Shown here: positions 11,846-23,009 of the stretch, one piece after another
Position numbering within the stretch: the first letter of the stretch is position 1
How the letters are laid out: each line of letters starts with the position of its first letter
Assembly (NCBI RefSeq): GCF_000220395.1
Contig: NW_004086042.1
Location: forward strand, 1 to 34,122
Length of the DNA stretch: 34,122 nucleotides
Source: Ichthyophthirius multifiliis
Taxonomy: Eukaryota; Ciliophora; Oligohymenophorea; Hymenostomatida
Direction of reading: 5' to 3'
Notes under the pieces: generated by a model
The model's input: the letters and a program-made list of their open reading frames with translations, nothing else
What the model was told of the DNA's origin: nothing
The model's database searches: none
Translations under genes and position numbers: made by a program

Positions 11846-14145
11846 TTTATTTATAAATATATATATTCATTATATATATGTATTATTTCATACTTCAATC
11901 ATATTATCATCTAAAGATACTATATTTGGTTTCCAAATTACTATTTTAATATAAGTGGTATTTGCATCATAATCTTCAAAAACTTCATCATCCTTTTTAC
12001 TTTCAATACATAAATTACAGAAGTTATTAATTTTTAATTTTTCTAAGTTTAAATTTTCACTTTCTGTAAAAGATTCCAACATTTAATCTGTATTAGGTTT
12101 ATATCTTCTTAATCTTAAATTTTCTTTCTTTTCTTTAATTTTAAATAGCTATATAGCTTAATCTAGTAGTTTATTATATGAATCAGTCGATTTTATTTAA
12201 ATTACTTTTACATTTAGTATATAATATACCTTAACGGACATTATTTTTTATTATTCTAGTTTAAAATTCTACTCTTCTTCCCATTTGTTTTTCTATTTTT
12301 CAATCATTTCCCTTACATAATCTTATATTAAACCCTCATCTACTTTCTATATTCTCTTTGAAAAATTATCCTCCCATTATCTGTAAAATAACATATATGC
12401 ATTAGTACTATTTCCCCCAAAAACCCTCTCTGGAATTTCATTTACATCAATTTCCATTATTGAAGTATCATTAAAAGCATGCCATTTACCATTATCTTCA
12501 AAACTCTTTATATAAGCATAATAATGACCCCCATAAGCACCTCCTGAATGTATTAAAATTGAATATAATTCATAAACTAAAGGACCATCTTTTAAATATT
12601 AATTTATTAATTATTAACTTTCTTATTAATTTTTCTAAAGATGTTCCAAAAGTATTTTTTTATAGTCTTCAAATGATTTTTCCTCTTATATATTATTATT
12701 GTGGTTTTAGCTTAATTCATGTGAAGAATAATTTTTTTTTGAAGAAGAATTTCTTGATTTTTGTCTAAATTTATTTTTTCTTTCGTTTAAATCTTCATCA
12801 TCTTCAGTTTGTTTTTGAGTTTATTATTTTTAATCTAATATACAGTATGCAGGATTAGTTTTTGCTTCTTCCGTATCTTCTATATTTTGAGGAATTTGAT
12901 TATTATTAATGTTATTATTGTTTTTATTTCGTAAATTTTTCATAAATTATTTAGTTTAATTAGAAGGACCAGTATTTAAATATTTTTTATTTTTTTAAGC
13001 AGATTAAATGGTATTTTATATTTTTTAATGACCAGAAAGAGTCTTTTAAATATTTTTTTTTTTCATAATTGTAAAGTTCTATTTAAAATATTATTCATCA
13101 GTTTCTTCATTTAATTTATGCTTTATATTTTCATAACCATTAATATAATTATTCATGTTTAAAATAAAAGGAAAACTAACAAAATCATCTAATTTAATTC
13201 TTTTCATAGATTCAAAATCAAAGGTGAATCTATTTAAAATAAATGATAAAATTTTTGGTAATTTACAAAACTTAGTCCCTCTTAAAGCATTTACCTAATT
13301 TTTTTTTTTTAAATAATAAATATATTTATATTTATATATATATATATATATATTATATTTATATATTTATTTAATATTTATATAATATAAACTTTTTATT
13401 AACAATTTTCACAATAATATTAATTATCATTATATAATAATTCTGGTTTTATATAACTTTAAATGCTTTTTTCTAATGAATCATTATATACTTTATCGAA
13501 CATATTTTTTACTGTTACTACTAAATCTAAAAAATTTTCTTATCTAATACTTTATTTATTACATTTTTAACATTATACATAATTTATTGATGCTCCTTCA
13601 TATATATCATTTATAAAATTTTAATTATTGCTTCCAACAAAACTCTTTTCTATAGCCTCTAATAGTATTCTTATAAATTCTTATATATCATGTTATTCCC
13701 ATGATTCCTAAAAGTCCCACCCGAACGATTATGCTAAGTCGTTTGTATCAATATAAGGGAATGTTTTTAATTACATTTTTGCGAATAATATTTATAATTA
13801 TAAAGGGATACAATCTTCAGCTCGAACTTCATTCGAATCAAATCTTTTATGTTTATATATAATGATATTAATTTTTTTTTATTTTTACTTCCATTTATAT
13901 ATGTTTTCTCTGAATTCTGGGGTCATAAATAATGTTTATAATACACTGTTCATATAACATGTTGCTCCTATTTTTATATATAGTTTATATAATTAATTTA
14001 TTTTAGAAATATTAAGATTGATTTATATGAATTTTATTATAATTTATTTAGATTTTTAAATATTACCTATATTCAATAAACCAACATAATTACATTCATT
14101 TTTTTATTAGTATAGATTATTTTGTTTTAATTCTTTATTATTCAT
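10011..14145 (-). CDS. USP47: USP47-like ubiquitin carboxyl-terminal hydrolase, 1141 aa
   Basis: This is a ubiquitin-specific cysteine protease (peptidase C19). Nine exons join in phase: 14145-14067, 13967-13889, 13843-13393, 13294-11894, 11759-11091, 10918-10505, 10449-10373, 10319-10158 and 10104-10011. The Cys box is NIGATCYMNSVLQTLF (Cys30), followed by the USP47-type FMTPEFRENIYKWKF. Next come SFGWDFQESWEQHDIQEF, a Zn-ribbon pair CQKC/CENC, and RFTFDFESMKRIKLDDF. The His box is HSGGAYGGHYYAYIKSF (His460), with FND Asp479 and then STNAYMLFYR. Between about residues 265 and 435 a Lys/Asn/Gln-rich insert interrupts the catalytic domain. The remaining 600 residues should hold ubiquitin-like domains. 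The last 30 residues are less certain. Confidence 0.92.
11766..11838. repeat. TA microsatellites in USP47 intron
   Basis: Two TA runs (about 11766-11788 and 11804-11838) occupy much of the 134-bp intron 11760-11893 of the minus-strand protease gene. Confidence 0.8.
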
Positions 14146-14836
14146 TTTATACTTTATTTTACTTTTTAAAATTTATATATTTGTTAATTAGTATAATTAT
14201 AAATAGAAGAATATATTAGATATTATATTAATTTATTTACAATGTATTGTATTTTTATTTATTTATTATTTTATTTTATTTTTTTTAAAAAAAATTATAA
14301 ATATTATAGTTTTAAATTTTTTTTTAAATATAAATTTTTTTTTTAATTTTTTTGCTATAAATACTAAACATAATATATCTTTTATGCGAATATTTTTAAA
14401 AATAAATGTTTTTTTTTAATAACAAAAAAAACTATAATTTTTTATTATATTAATAGATAATCTTTTGATAATAAAATCTAATAATAAATATTTTGATAGT
14501 TATATATATAACAAAAGTATAATATTTATATAAAATACAATACAGAAATAAAAAAAAATATATTAAATTAATTAAAATCATTTTTTTAATTAACAAATGT
14601 CTTTTTTTTAATAATTTTCATTAATTTTACATAATTTTAATGTTTTTTTTTTTTTTTGGTAATGATTTTAATATTTTTTTTATTTTCATTAATTCTAAAT
14701 ATTTAATATAATTTATTTATTTTACAATATAATCGAAAAAATATCTAGAACCTAAATATTTACATATTGCAAGTTTAATTTATAAAAAATAAAGAATAAA
14801 AAAATCTAAAAAAAATTAAAATCTCAAAAAAAAAAA
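14146..14836. other. Intergenic, divergent promoter region
   Basis: This 691-bp A/T spacer lies between the divergently transcribed USP47-like and DHRS4-like genes. It has several poly-T runs (for example 14642-14657). No gene or motif stands out. Confidence 0.55.
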
Positions 14837-15732
14837 ATGTTAAAATAAAGATTTTAAAATAAAATAGTAGTAGTAACCGCATCATCAACAGGAATAGGCT
14901 TCGATATATCAAGGAGATTAGCTTTAGAAGGTGCTACTGTTGTAATAAATTCCCGAAGTTAAGAAAACGTAAACAAAGCAGTAGAAGAAATAACAAAACA
15001 AGGAGGAAAAGCTTTTGGTTTAGTATGTAATGCTGGAAAAGAGTCTGATAGAAAAAAATTGATTGATTTCACTGTAAAATAATTCGGAGGAATCGATATG
15101 TATAAAATAATTTTTATTTTATTTTTATTAAGAAAAATTATATAAAAAGATTAATTCCTAATGCTGCAGTTTCTTTATATATGGGAACTTTTACAGATAC
15201 TCCTGAAAAAGCCATGGATAAAATGTACGAAGTTAATTATAAAGGAGTTCTATTTTTAATAAAGGAAGCACTTCCTTATATGAAAAATAGAAAAGGAGCT
15301 AATATTATACTTATAAGTTCAATATCGGGTTACGAACAAATAAATATGATTGGATTCTATGGAATAACTAAGACTATGGTTTTATGTATGAATAAATTAC
15401 TGGCAAATGAATTATAAAATGATAATATTAGAGTCAATTGTGTAGCACCGGGTCTTATTAAAACTAAGTTTTCAGAATAATTATGGAAAAATGATATAAA
15501 TATTAGTCCAAATTCTAGTTTTTTTTTTTTTTTTTATAATAAATATATAATAAAAATTATTTTATAGATGAGCAAAAATTAGGAGTTCCTGAAGATGTAT
15601 CGGCTTCAGTAGCTTTTTTGGCAAGTGATGAAGCTTCTTTCATTACAGGTTTATTTTATTTATTATTTATAAGTAAAATATTATTTAGGTGAGTGTATAT
15701 CTATGGCAGGAAGGCCTTTAGCAAGACTATGA
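14837..15732 (+). CDS. DHRS4: DHRS4-like short-chain dehydrogenase/reductase, 251 aa
   Basis: This is an NAD(P)-dependent short-chain dehydrogenase; DHRS4-type enzymes reduce retinal and other carbonyls, usually in peroxisomes. Exons are 14837-15099, 15150-15517, 15568-15648 and 15689-15732. The cofactor site is TASSTGIG (residues 14-21), the DHRS4 variant of TGxxxGIG. A VCNAGKESDRKKL stretch mirrors the DHRS4 segment VCHVGK..DRERL. NAA is at 92-94, catalytic Ser145 in ISSISGY, and Tyr158/Lys162 in YGITK, so the Asn-Ser-Tyr-Lys tetrad is complete. PG at 188-189 opens the substrate loop. The protein ends in ARL, which fits the [SAC][KRH][LM] type-1 peroxisomal signal. Length is normal for the family. 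Introns are 40, 50 and 50 bp. Confidence 0.92.
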
Positions 15733-15770
15733 ATATAAAAATATATAATATGTATAAATAAAAATAAATT

Positions 15771-15817
<47 letters not shown>

Positions 15818-17888
15818 ATATATGTATATTATTTTTATTTTTATTTTATATATAAATTTAAATATCTTTTCTTTTTTTAATAATTTTATTATTATTAAAA
15901 TATATTTTTTTAACTTAATTTTATATTTTTAGTCTTATTAATTTTTTTTTATTTAAAAATTAAATTTAATATTAAATCATATTTAAAATAATATTGAATA
16001 AAAAAAAAAAAAATATACAATTTATGAATAATAAATATTCTATGTGAAAAAAACAAAAAAGCTTATATATAAGAAAGTAATATTACATAATCAAATAATT
16101 TAATATTTTTTTAAAAAAAAATATTATTTGTATTTGTACTAAATAAATTCACTTATTTTTAAAATTTAAGATATTTATATTTTATTTAATTAAATTAATT
16201 ATTTTACATTTTTTATTTATTAATTATTTTTTGTATTTTATTTTATAAAATTATATTATTTTTTTATATAATTGTTTAAAAAAAATTTATGAATCAATAT
16301 ATTATAATTTTTTTAATAAATTTTATCAATTATTATTTTTGCAAATAAAATGCCTATATCAAAAATTATCATGATTTTTTTACAAATTATATATAATTTA
16401 CTTTAATAAAATTTTGCGGTATCATTTTTTAATATCATATTATTTATACTTTATATTTTTTTAAATCATTTTATATTTATTCTATGAAAAAATACTTAAA
16501 CAAATTAGCTGTTTCTCTTTTATATGATAAAGATTATTTAGTAACATCTAAGAAGAGGAATTATTACAATAACTGAGCTTATAATATAGCTTTTTTCATG
16601 TTTTTGAATTTAAAATATTTAATATAATAGCGATAGTTATTATGTAGATATTTTTAAGTTAAATCCGATTTCATCAATTGAACAAAAAAAAAATTAAATT
16701 GAATACACTATTTTTTTACAAATACAATTCGAATATTATTTTTTATATTTTAACTAGTTATTTATTATAAAAATATCCTAATCTGTAATAAATTATATTT
16801 CTTAATTGTGTTTTTGTATTTTTATATATAATAATTTAATAAATTATTTATATATAATCTTAAGTATATAAACTATTTATTTAATTTTTTTTTTTTTTTA
16901 TTAATTGTAGTTGATTGTTTTATATAATAGTTATTATATTTACGAAAAAAATCATATGTTTTTTTGTTATTTATATTTAAATATACTAATATTAAGATCA
17001 TATAAAATGTTTATAAATTATTTATTAGATAACTTTCATCTTTTTTAAGAAAATATATTTATATATTCTATTTTAATATATTTTAAATTCTTTTCAAGAT
17101 AATAGGGAAATATAGTTTATTAATTAATATATTAATTTATATATTCGTATCTAAAAATATGTGTTTATAATTTATTTATTTTATTTATATTAAATTAAAT
17201 AAATTATTCATATATAATATTATTAATAATAATTTATTTTAAACATTATTTATATATATTAAAACTATAAGTATTTAATTTCAAGTTTATAATTATTTTA
17301 TTTTTTTACAAAAATATATTTTATATTTTATAAAAAAATAAATTTTTTATTAAAATATTTAAAGATAAAATATTATATCTTTTTATAAAATTTCAAATTA
17401 AATATATAAAATATAAATATAAAAATAAAAATAAACCAAAATTATAAAAATAAAATAAACTTTAAGAAAAAGTAAGAAAATATTAAAATATAATAAATAT
17501 AAACTAGAGAGTTAGAAAAAGCTAACTAAAATATTAAAAAATCTTTAAAAACTTAAAATAATTATTTTTATTATTATATTTTAAAATTTATTTAAAATAA
17601 ATTTTAGATAAAAAATAAATAAAATAAAAAAAAAACAAGTTTTAATAAATAAATCTAAAATTATATCCAAAGATTTTATATACTTTTTAAATAAATAAAA
17701 AATTAATTAATGTTTATATATTTATTTTTATAATATATATCAATAATATTTAATATAATTTTTATATTTAAATCAATCTATGATTAATGATAAATTTCTA
17801 ATTATTTATTATATAATAAAAAATGTATGAATTTAATATTTTTATTTTAATTTTTTTTTTAAAAAAATTAATATAATGTTAATTAATA

Positions 17889-17893
<5 letters not shown>

Positions 17894-17922
<29 letters not shown>
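17894..17922. repeat. TA microsatellite
   Basis: About 14 uninterrupted TA units, continuing as imperfect TTTATATA repeats to about 17960, lie within the gene-poor stretch. Confidence 0.85.
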
Positions 17923-17930
<8 letters not shown>

Positions 17931-18479
17931 TTATATATTTATATATTAATATTTATATAAATATTATAATTTCTATATTTTAGAATTTTATTTTTATAGA
18001 AAAAATAAAAAACATAATAAATATATCTTGTATTTACTAAATATTTTTTATATTAATTATATTTTAATTTATAATAACAATAAATTTTATATAAATTAAA
18101 GACTTTAATTTATATATTTTTAAAATAAAAATATTTATTTCATAATATATATTAATCTATATAAATTTTATATAATCATAAAACAATCGAATTTACTTAT
18201 TTAAAATACATTTTTATAATATTTTATTTTAAATATATTTTATTTATATAAAAATATAATAATAAATATAGAAAAAATAATATAAATTTTTTTTATTAAT
18301 AACAATTTGTTTTATTTCTATTACATATTGTTTTTATTCTTATTTAAAAAACCAATACTTAGTAAATATGAATATGAACTAATCAATTAATTAAAACTTT
18401 ACTTTAAATTGACTAAAGTACTTTGTTTAATATACAGATAATATTTAAAAATTTTAAAACATTATTATGTTATATTTTT

Positions 18480-18800
18480 TAATCTAATAATGTTTTGACA
18501 ATCTTGATTTTACACCATTTAAAAAATTTCGTCAAAAATTATACAAATTTGTGATTTACCTTATAATAACTTAGATTTAGATATATTTTGTTTTTGTTCT
18601 TTAATAATAATCTATACTTACTAATATAGGTTAATATTATAATAATGGGTTTGCTAAAGAAAGAAATATGAATTCTGCTTTTTTAAATTGATTTGTTTAA
18701 AAATAGTTTTTTTAATTTAAAAATCAGTTTCTGGACTAGGTAGAAATACTATGAATTTACCTATAAATATTGTCCCTGTTTTTAAAAAATTATTGGTTGT
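18480..18800 (+). pseudogene. Possible decayed coding fragment, unidentified
   Basis: Within the gene-poor stretch this is the only part with protein-like composition. One plus-strand frame reads FDNLDFTPFKKFRQKLYKF and, further on, NGFAKERNMNSAF before a TGA. About 60 bp on, another frame reads VSGLGRNTMNLPINIVPVFK. I recognise no family and could find no intron model joining them with a start. It could be a host-gene relic, a small unrecognised gene, or chance. Confidence 0.25.
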
Positions 18801-20000
18801 ATAATACTTTAAAAACTAGATTATTAATAGATAAAAATATATTTATAGTATTTAATATTTGGGTTATAAAAATAACTAAGATTTCTAATACTAAATTGAT
18901 TAATTTTAACCATAGAAATTCTTAATTTTAGTTTTATATTATTTATATAAAATAATAATAATTATTTTTTATATATTAATACATAAAATTAATAATAATA
19001 TTTTACTTATATGTTTTTAAATAATTTTGAAATATACTAAATTATAAAAGGATTTTTATAAAAAGTATTTTTATTTTTTAATTTAAAATTAATATTTAGT
19101 AATACATATTTACAATATTTTAGTGACTATTTTATATCATTTTTACAATAAAAATAAAAAGAAAATAATAAATTTATTATATTTAAAGATTTACAATCTA
19201 AATAAAAAGACTTTAATTAATTTTATATTATACACATAATATTATTTAATATTTGAATTTATTAATAAGAAATATTACTTTATTTTTTCTGTTAAATTCT
19301 TAGCAAGTATTTATTATCTCTTTTTATTTAGATAATATTATATTATATTATAGTAAGGTAATGCTTTTTTTATTATAGTTAATAAGAAATAAAAAAAATA
19401 AATTAACTTAAAAATGTTAAGCAATTAAACAATAATAATAAGTTATAAACTTTTTAATATTTTTTTTTATTTTTAAATAATTTAAAATAAAATCTAAAAT
19501 TAATAGTTTCTATTATTCACATAAAAGAAAAATTAATTATATTTTATTTGTATTAAATGTTTATTATTTTAATTAATTAAGAAAAAAATAGTAATTTTTT
19601 ATATTTAATATTACTAATAATTAAAATAAATACTTTTTTATGAATAACTAATTAATTGTAAATATTCAATTAAATAATTATTAATATAAACTTTTTATTA
19701 ATAAAAAATATTCTAACTTTTAATTTAATAAATAAATTGAATAAAAATTGTTTAAAATAATTATTATATAATTTTTATTTTAAAAAAGATAATTTTTTTT
19801 TTTAAAAAAAAATAAATAAATAAATATTTATTTATTAAAAGCTAAATATAAATATAATATATATTTTTATTAAATTAATAAATAAATAAAAAAAAAGTAT
19901 ATATATAAATTTAATAATCTATATATAAATATTTTTTTCTTTATTAATTATAATTATTAAAGAAAACAAAATTATTTATTAAAAATAATAAAAAAATATC

Positions 20001-22410
20001 ATGAATAAATTTATTATATTAATATTCCTACTACTAATAACTCAATCTTTCCAATTTTTAGACTACACAGAAGAATATTTACTTAACTGTTAAAGCTTAA
20101 CCGGATAATCTAAATTAGACAACGAAATGTTTATATAAAAGCTAATTCTCCACAAATTAGATAGATATATATTTTTAACATTCGCTTCCTTAGCGGCATT
20201 TTCTACCTTATTTATAATAATAACATTTATAATGTACCCAGATACAAGAAAGCCTCCAGGCGATATAATATTAGTAATATCAATAACAGACCTAATCTTA
20301 TGTCTACACTGGATAGTTTCGGCCGTATATGCATTAAAATATAATATAGGGCCTGACCCAAAAGGTGGTTTTTGTATAGCAAATTCGGTTTTTAGTACAT
20401 TTTCTGTAAGTACTGAATTTTTATATTAATGTTGCTTCTGTATATATTTAATAAGTACTATCAGCCATTTTTTAAAAGGAACTATTATAAAATAAAAAGT
20501 TTTTCATATTTTTTGCTTTATATGTACTATTTTTGTCATTGGGTTTATTTGGACTTTTAATTTAAACGGACTGAGTCTTTTTGGTACATGTTCATTAAAA
20601 ATAAATGAAAAATTTCCTGTTTTTGCAATTTTAATTTTAGTTATATATCTTATTCTATCATGGTATGCTATCTATTATTTTAAAAAACATGTTCCAAACA
20701 ATGAAAAATTCTAAAAAATTAAGCAAGAATTTCTCGATTATTATTTCAATTATGTAGTAGCAACTTCAACTATTTGGAGTATTATTGCAATCTCAACTTT
20801 TATGTCGACTTTAAATTGCTAGAAATTTCATTTGCCTGGTCTTAATATATTCCTAACAATAGGAAATACAGCTAAAATATGCTCGCCAATTGTACTTTCT
20901 ATTTTAAGATATAAGGAACCTACAATACATAGAATAGTAAAATCATAATTAAGAAAAATAAGTAGATTATTAGGAAAAAAAATTAAACATATGATCAATA
21001 ATAATAATTTAAAGAATCATAAGAATTTAAATAATAATCTTTAGATTAGCCATTAGTGTAAAATAAATATATATAGATATATATATAATTATATTATAAT
21101 ATATATATTTATTTATATATATTTTTATATACATATACATATATATATATTAATATATTTTTACATAATATTTTAGTTACCATAGAAACGGAAGTGATGA
21201 TAGTAGACATAGTAGTTTATAAGGTTAAAATTTTTTTGAAAAATTAACTAAAGATCTACGCATGGCTTAAATTTATACTATGTTAGTCGGTATTTTAACA
21301 AGCGATTCATTAATTAAGAAAAACGAAAATTAATAATATTCAATAAATTATTCAAGATCTTAATCAGAATTTCCTATATAATAAAAATAAGTTTAAGCTA
21401 CAAACCCTTTAGTATCCTTAATTGCTGAAAATTTTAGTGAAAAAATTGAAATTTAGTTAGAAAGTGACAATTTAAAATAAGAAATTCCATAATAAGCCGG
21501 AAATGTTGAAGTTTTTAATTCTAAAATGATAATTTATGCCCCTGTAGTATTCCGTGCCATATAAAAATCTGACGGAGATATGGCAAATATATAGAAATCC
21601 TTTAATTTACTTGAAAATTATCAATAATTAAATAAATAATTTAAAGGAGATGGTGGAAAAGGTGGTGAATTTTTTTATTTTTCATTCGACAAAGCCATGA
21701 TTATTAAAACAATGACTGAAGGCGAAATCGATGTTTTTTTAAAGAATCTTAAAGAGTATATCAACCATTTCGTTTTCAATGAAGATTCACTTATAGTTAA
21801 AATTTATGGAGTATACACATTTATTAAAAACGATTAAAAAAACCATATTTTGATTATTAGAAACGTCACTTAGTGCCCTTCTTCTTATATAGAAAGAACT
21901 TATGATATAAAAGGGTCTTCTTATGATAGAGAAGTACTCTCTTTGGAAAAAAATAAAGGGAAATCACCAAAAGAAATAACTCTTAAAGACCTTGATTTCA
22001 TTAATTTGGAGAAAAAAGTGCATATAAGTACTAAAATGGCTTAAAGATGTGCTAATGCTATTGAAAAAGATGCTCTTTTTTTCTAAAGATGTAATATTAT
22101 TGATTATTCGTTGATTGTATTTAAAATTAATTGGAGTTAATATACTATTGATTATGATTAAGAAATGAATTATGTGTTTTAAAAATTCAATAAAGATTTA
22201 AATATTATACCTTCGGAAAGAGAACCGGGTATTTATTATCATATTGGAATTATTGATTATTTATAATTGTGGAATATGTAAAAAAATCTGGAAAAAGAAT
22301 ACAAGAAAATCATTAATTTAGATAAAAATCTTAATACTAGTTCTTAAGATCCGAAAATTTATGCGGAAAGGTTTATTTCAGAAGTTGCTAAGAAATTATT
22401 TATTGAATGA
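20001..22410 (+). CDS. Seven-helix receptor fused to phosphatidylinositol phosphate kinase (GPCR-PIPK), 762 aa
   Basis: Two exons (20001-21055, 21177-22410) join in phase across a 121-bp intron. Residues 1-20 look like a signal peptide. About seven hydrophobic helices follow between residues 55 and 330, with a YPDTRKPPGDIILVISITD loop after helix 1, as in cAMP-receptor-like GPCRs. The C-terminal half is a PIP kinase: GGKGGEFFYFSFDKAMIIKT with catalytic Lys529, DIKGS at 595-599, NIIDYSLIV with Asp661, GIIDYLQ with Asp712, and activation-loop end PKIYAERF (744-751). The catalytic set looks complete. Receptor-PIPK fusions are known in Dictyostelium (RpkA), oomycetes and other protists. Which phosphoinositide is made, and what the receptor senses, cannot be told from sequence. 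The linker (350-465) is Ser/Gln-rich. Confidence 0.9.
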
Positions 22411-23009
22411 ATATTTTTTTTATATACATATTTATTTTTTCTATATTTTTATATAATTATGTATTTTTTTATTTTATATCTATTTTTATTTTATTTATTC
22501 AATTTTTTTTTTTATTTATTTATATATATATAATATAGTTATTTATTAATTTATATATCATAGTATTTTTTTATTTTATTTTTTTTTAAAATAATAATTT
22601 TTATTTTAATTATTATTTATTTAAAATACAAAAAAAATATATATATAAAATGTATTTTTTATTTTTATTTAATATAAATTATAAATTGATTTCACTTTTT
22701 TATTTTTTTATTTTATAAAAAGAATTAATTTATTACATTTTTTTTGTAAAATTAATTTTTATATATATATTTTTTTTTTAATTAATTTTTTTTCACATAA
22801 TTATAAAAAAAAAAAAAAGTTTATTTTTATAATAAAATTATAATTAATTTTATTAAAATTAATATATTATTATTTCTTTTAATATTTATCTGTAATAATT
22901 ATTTCATTTTTTTTTTTTATTTTTTTTTTTTTAATAATTAATTAATTAATTAACAAATAAATAAAAAAAAAATATATATATATATACTAAATAAAATTAA
23001 AACTAAAAC
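22411..23009. other. Intergenic, 599 bp, no gene seen
   Basis: This A/T spacer lies between two co-oriented genes. It is dominated by T homopolymers in the first two thirds and A-rich sequence just before the kinesin ATG. Nothing else can be supported. Confidence 0.55.

Larger units (their letters stand above)
15733..20000. other. 4.3-kb stretch without a convincing gene
   Basis: This is the longest gene-poor stretch in the window, between the DHRS4-like and receptor-kinase genes. It is almost entirely A/T homopolymer and short-repeat sequence, with TA runs near 15780-15830 and 17894-17922. Two spots have slightly richer composition: about 16490-16580, with a 30-codon frame MKKYLNKLAV..., and about 18480-18800, described separately. 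No frame of useful length continues, even counting TAA/TAG as Gln. I found no tRNA-like cloverleaf. Confidence 0.55.

Noticed and set aside
13844-13888. USP47 insert QKQKKINIIIYKHKR after the Cys box
   Set aside because: It is a 45-bp GTAAAA...AAAAG intron in phase; removal gives KWKFDSNEVRAED, matching USP47 homologues.
16490-16580. Frame MKKYLNKLAVSLLYDKDYL as a small gene
   Set aside because: Only 30 codons to a TGA, no splice continuation that I could find and no similarity I recognise.
17503-17530. Small hairpin AGTTAG...CTAACT as a possible ncRNA or terminator
   Set aside because: Only a 6-bp stem in A/T sequence; expected by chance and not supported by any flanking gene.
18361-18440. 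Imperfect inverted repeat around ACTTTACTTTAAATTGACTAAAGT, as a possible transposon end
   Set aside because: Too short and imperfect, no partner copy at a suitable distance and no transposase-like frame nearby.
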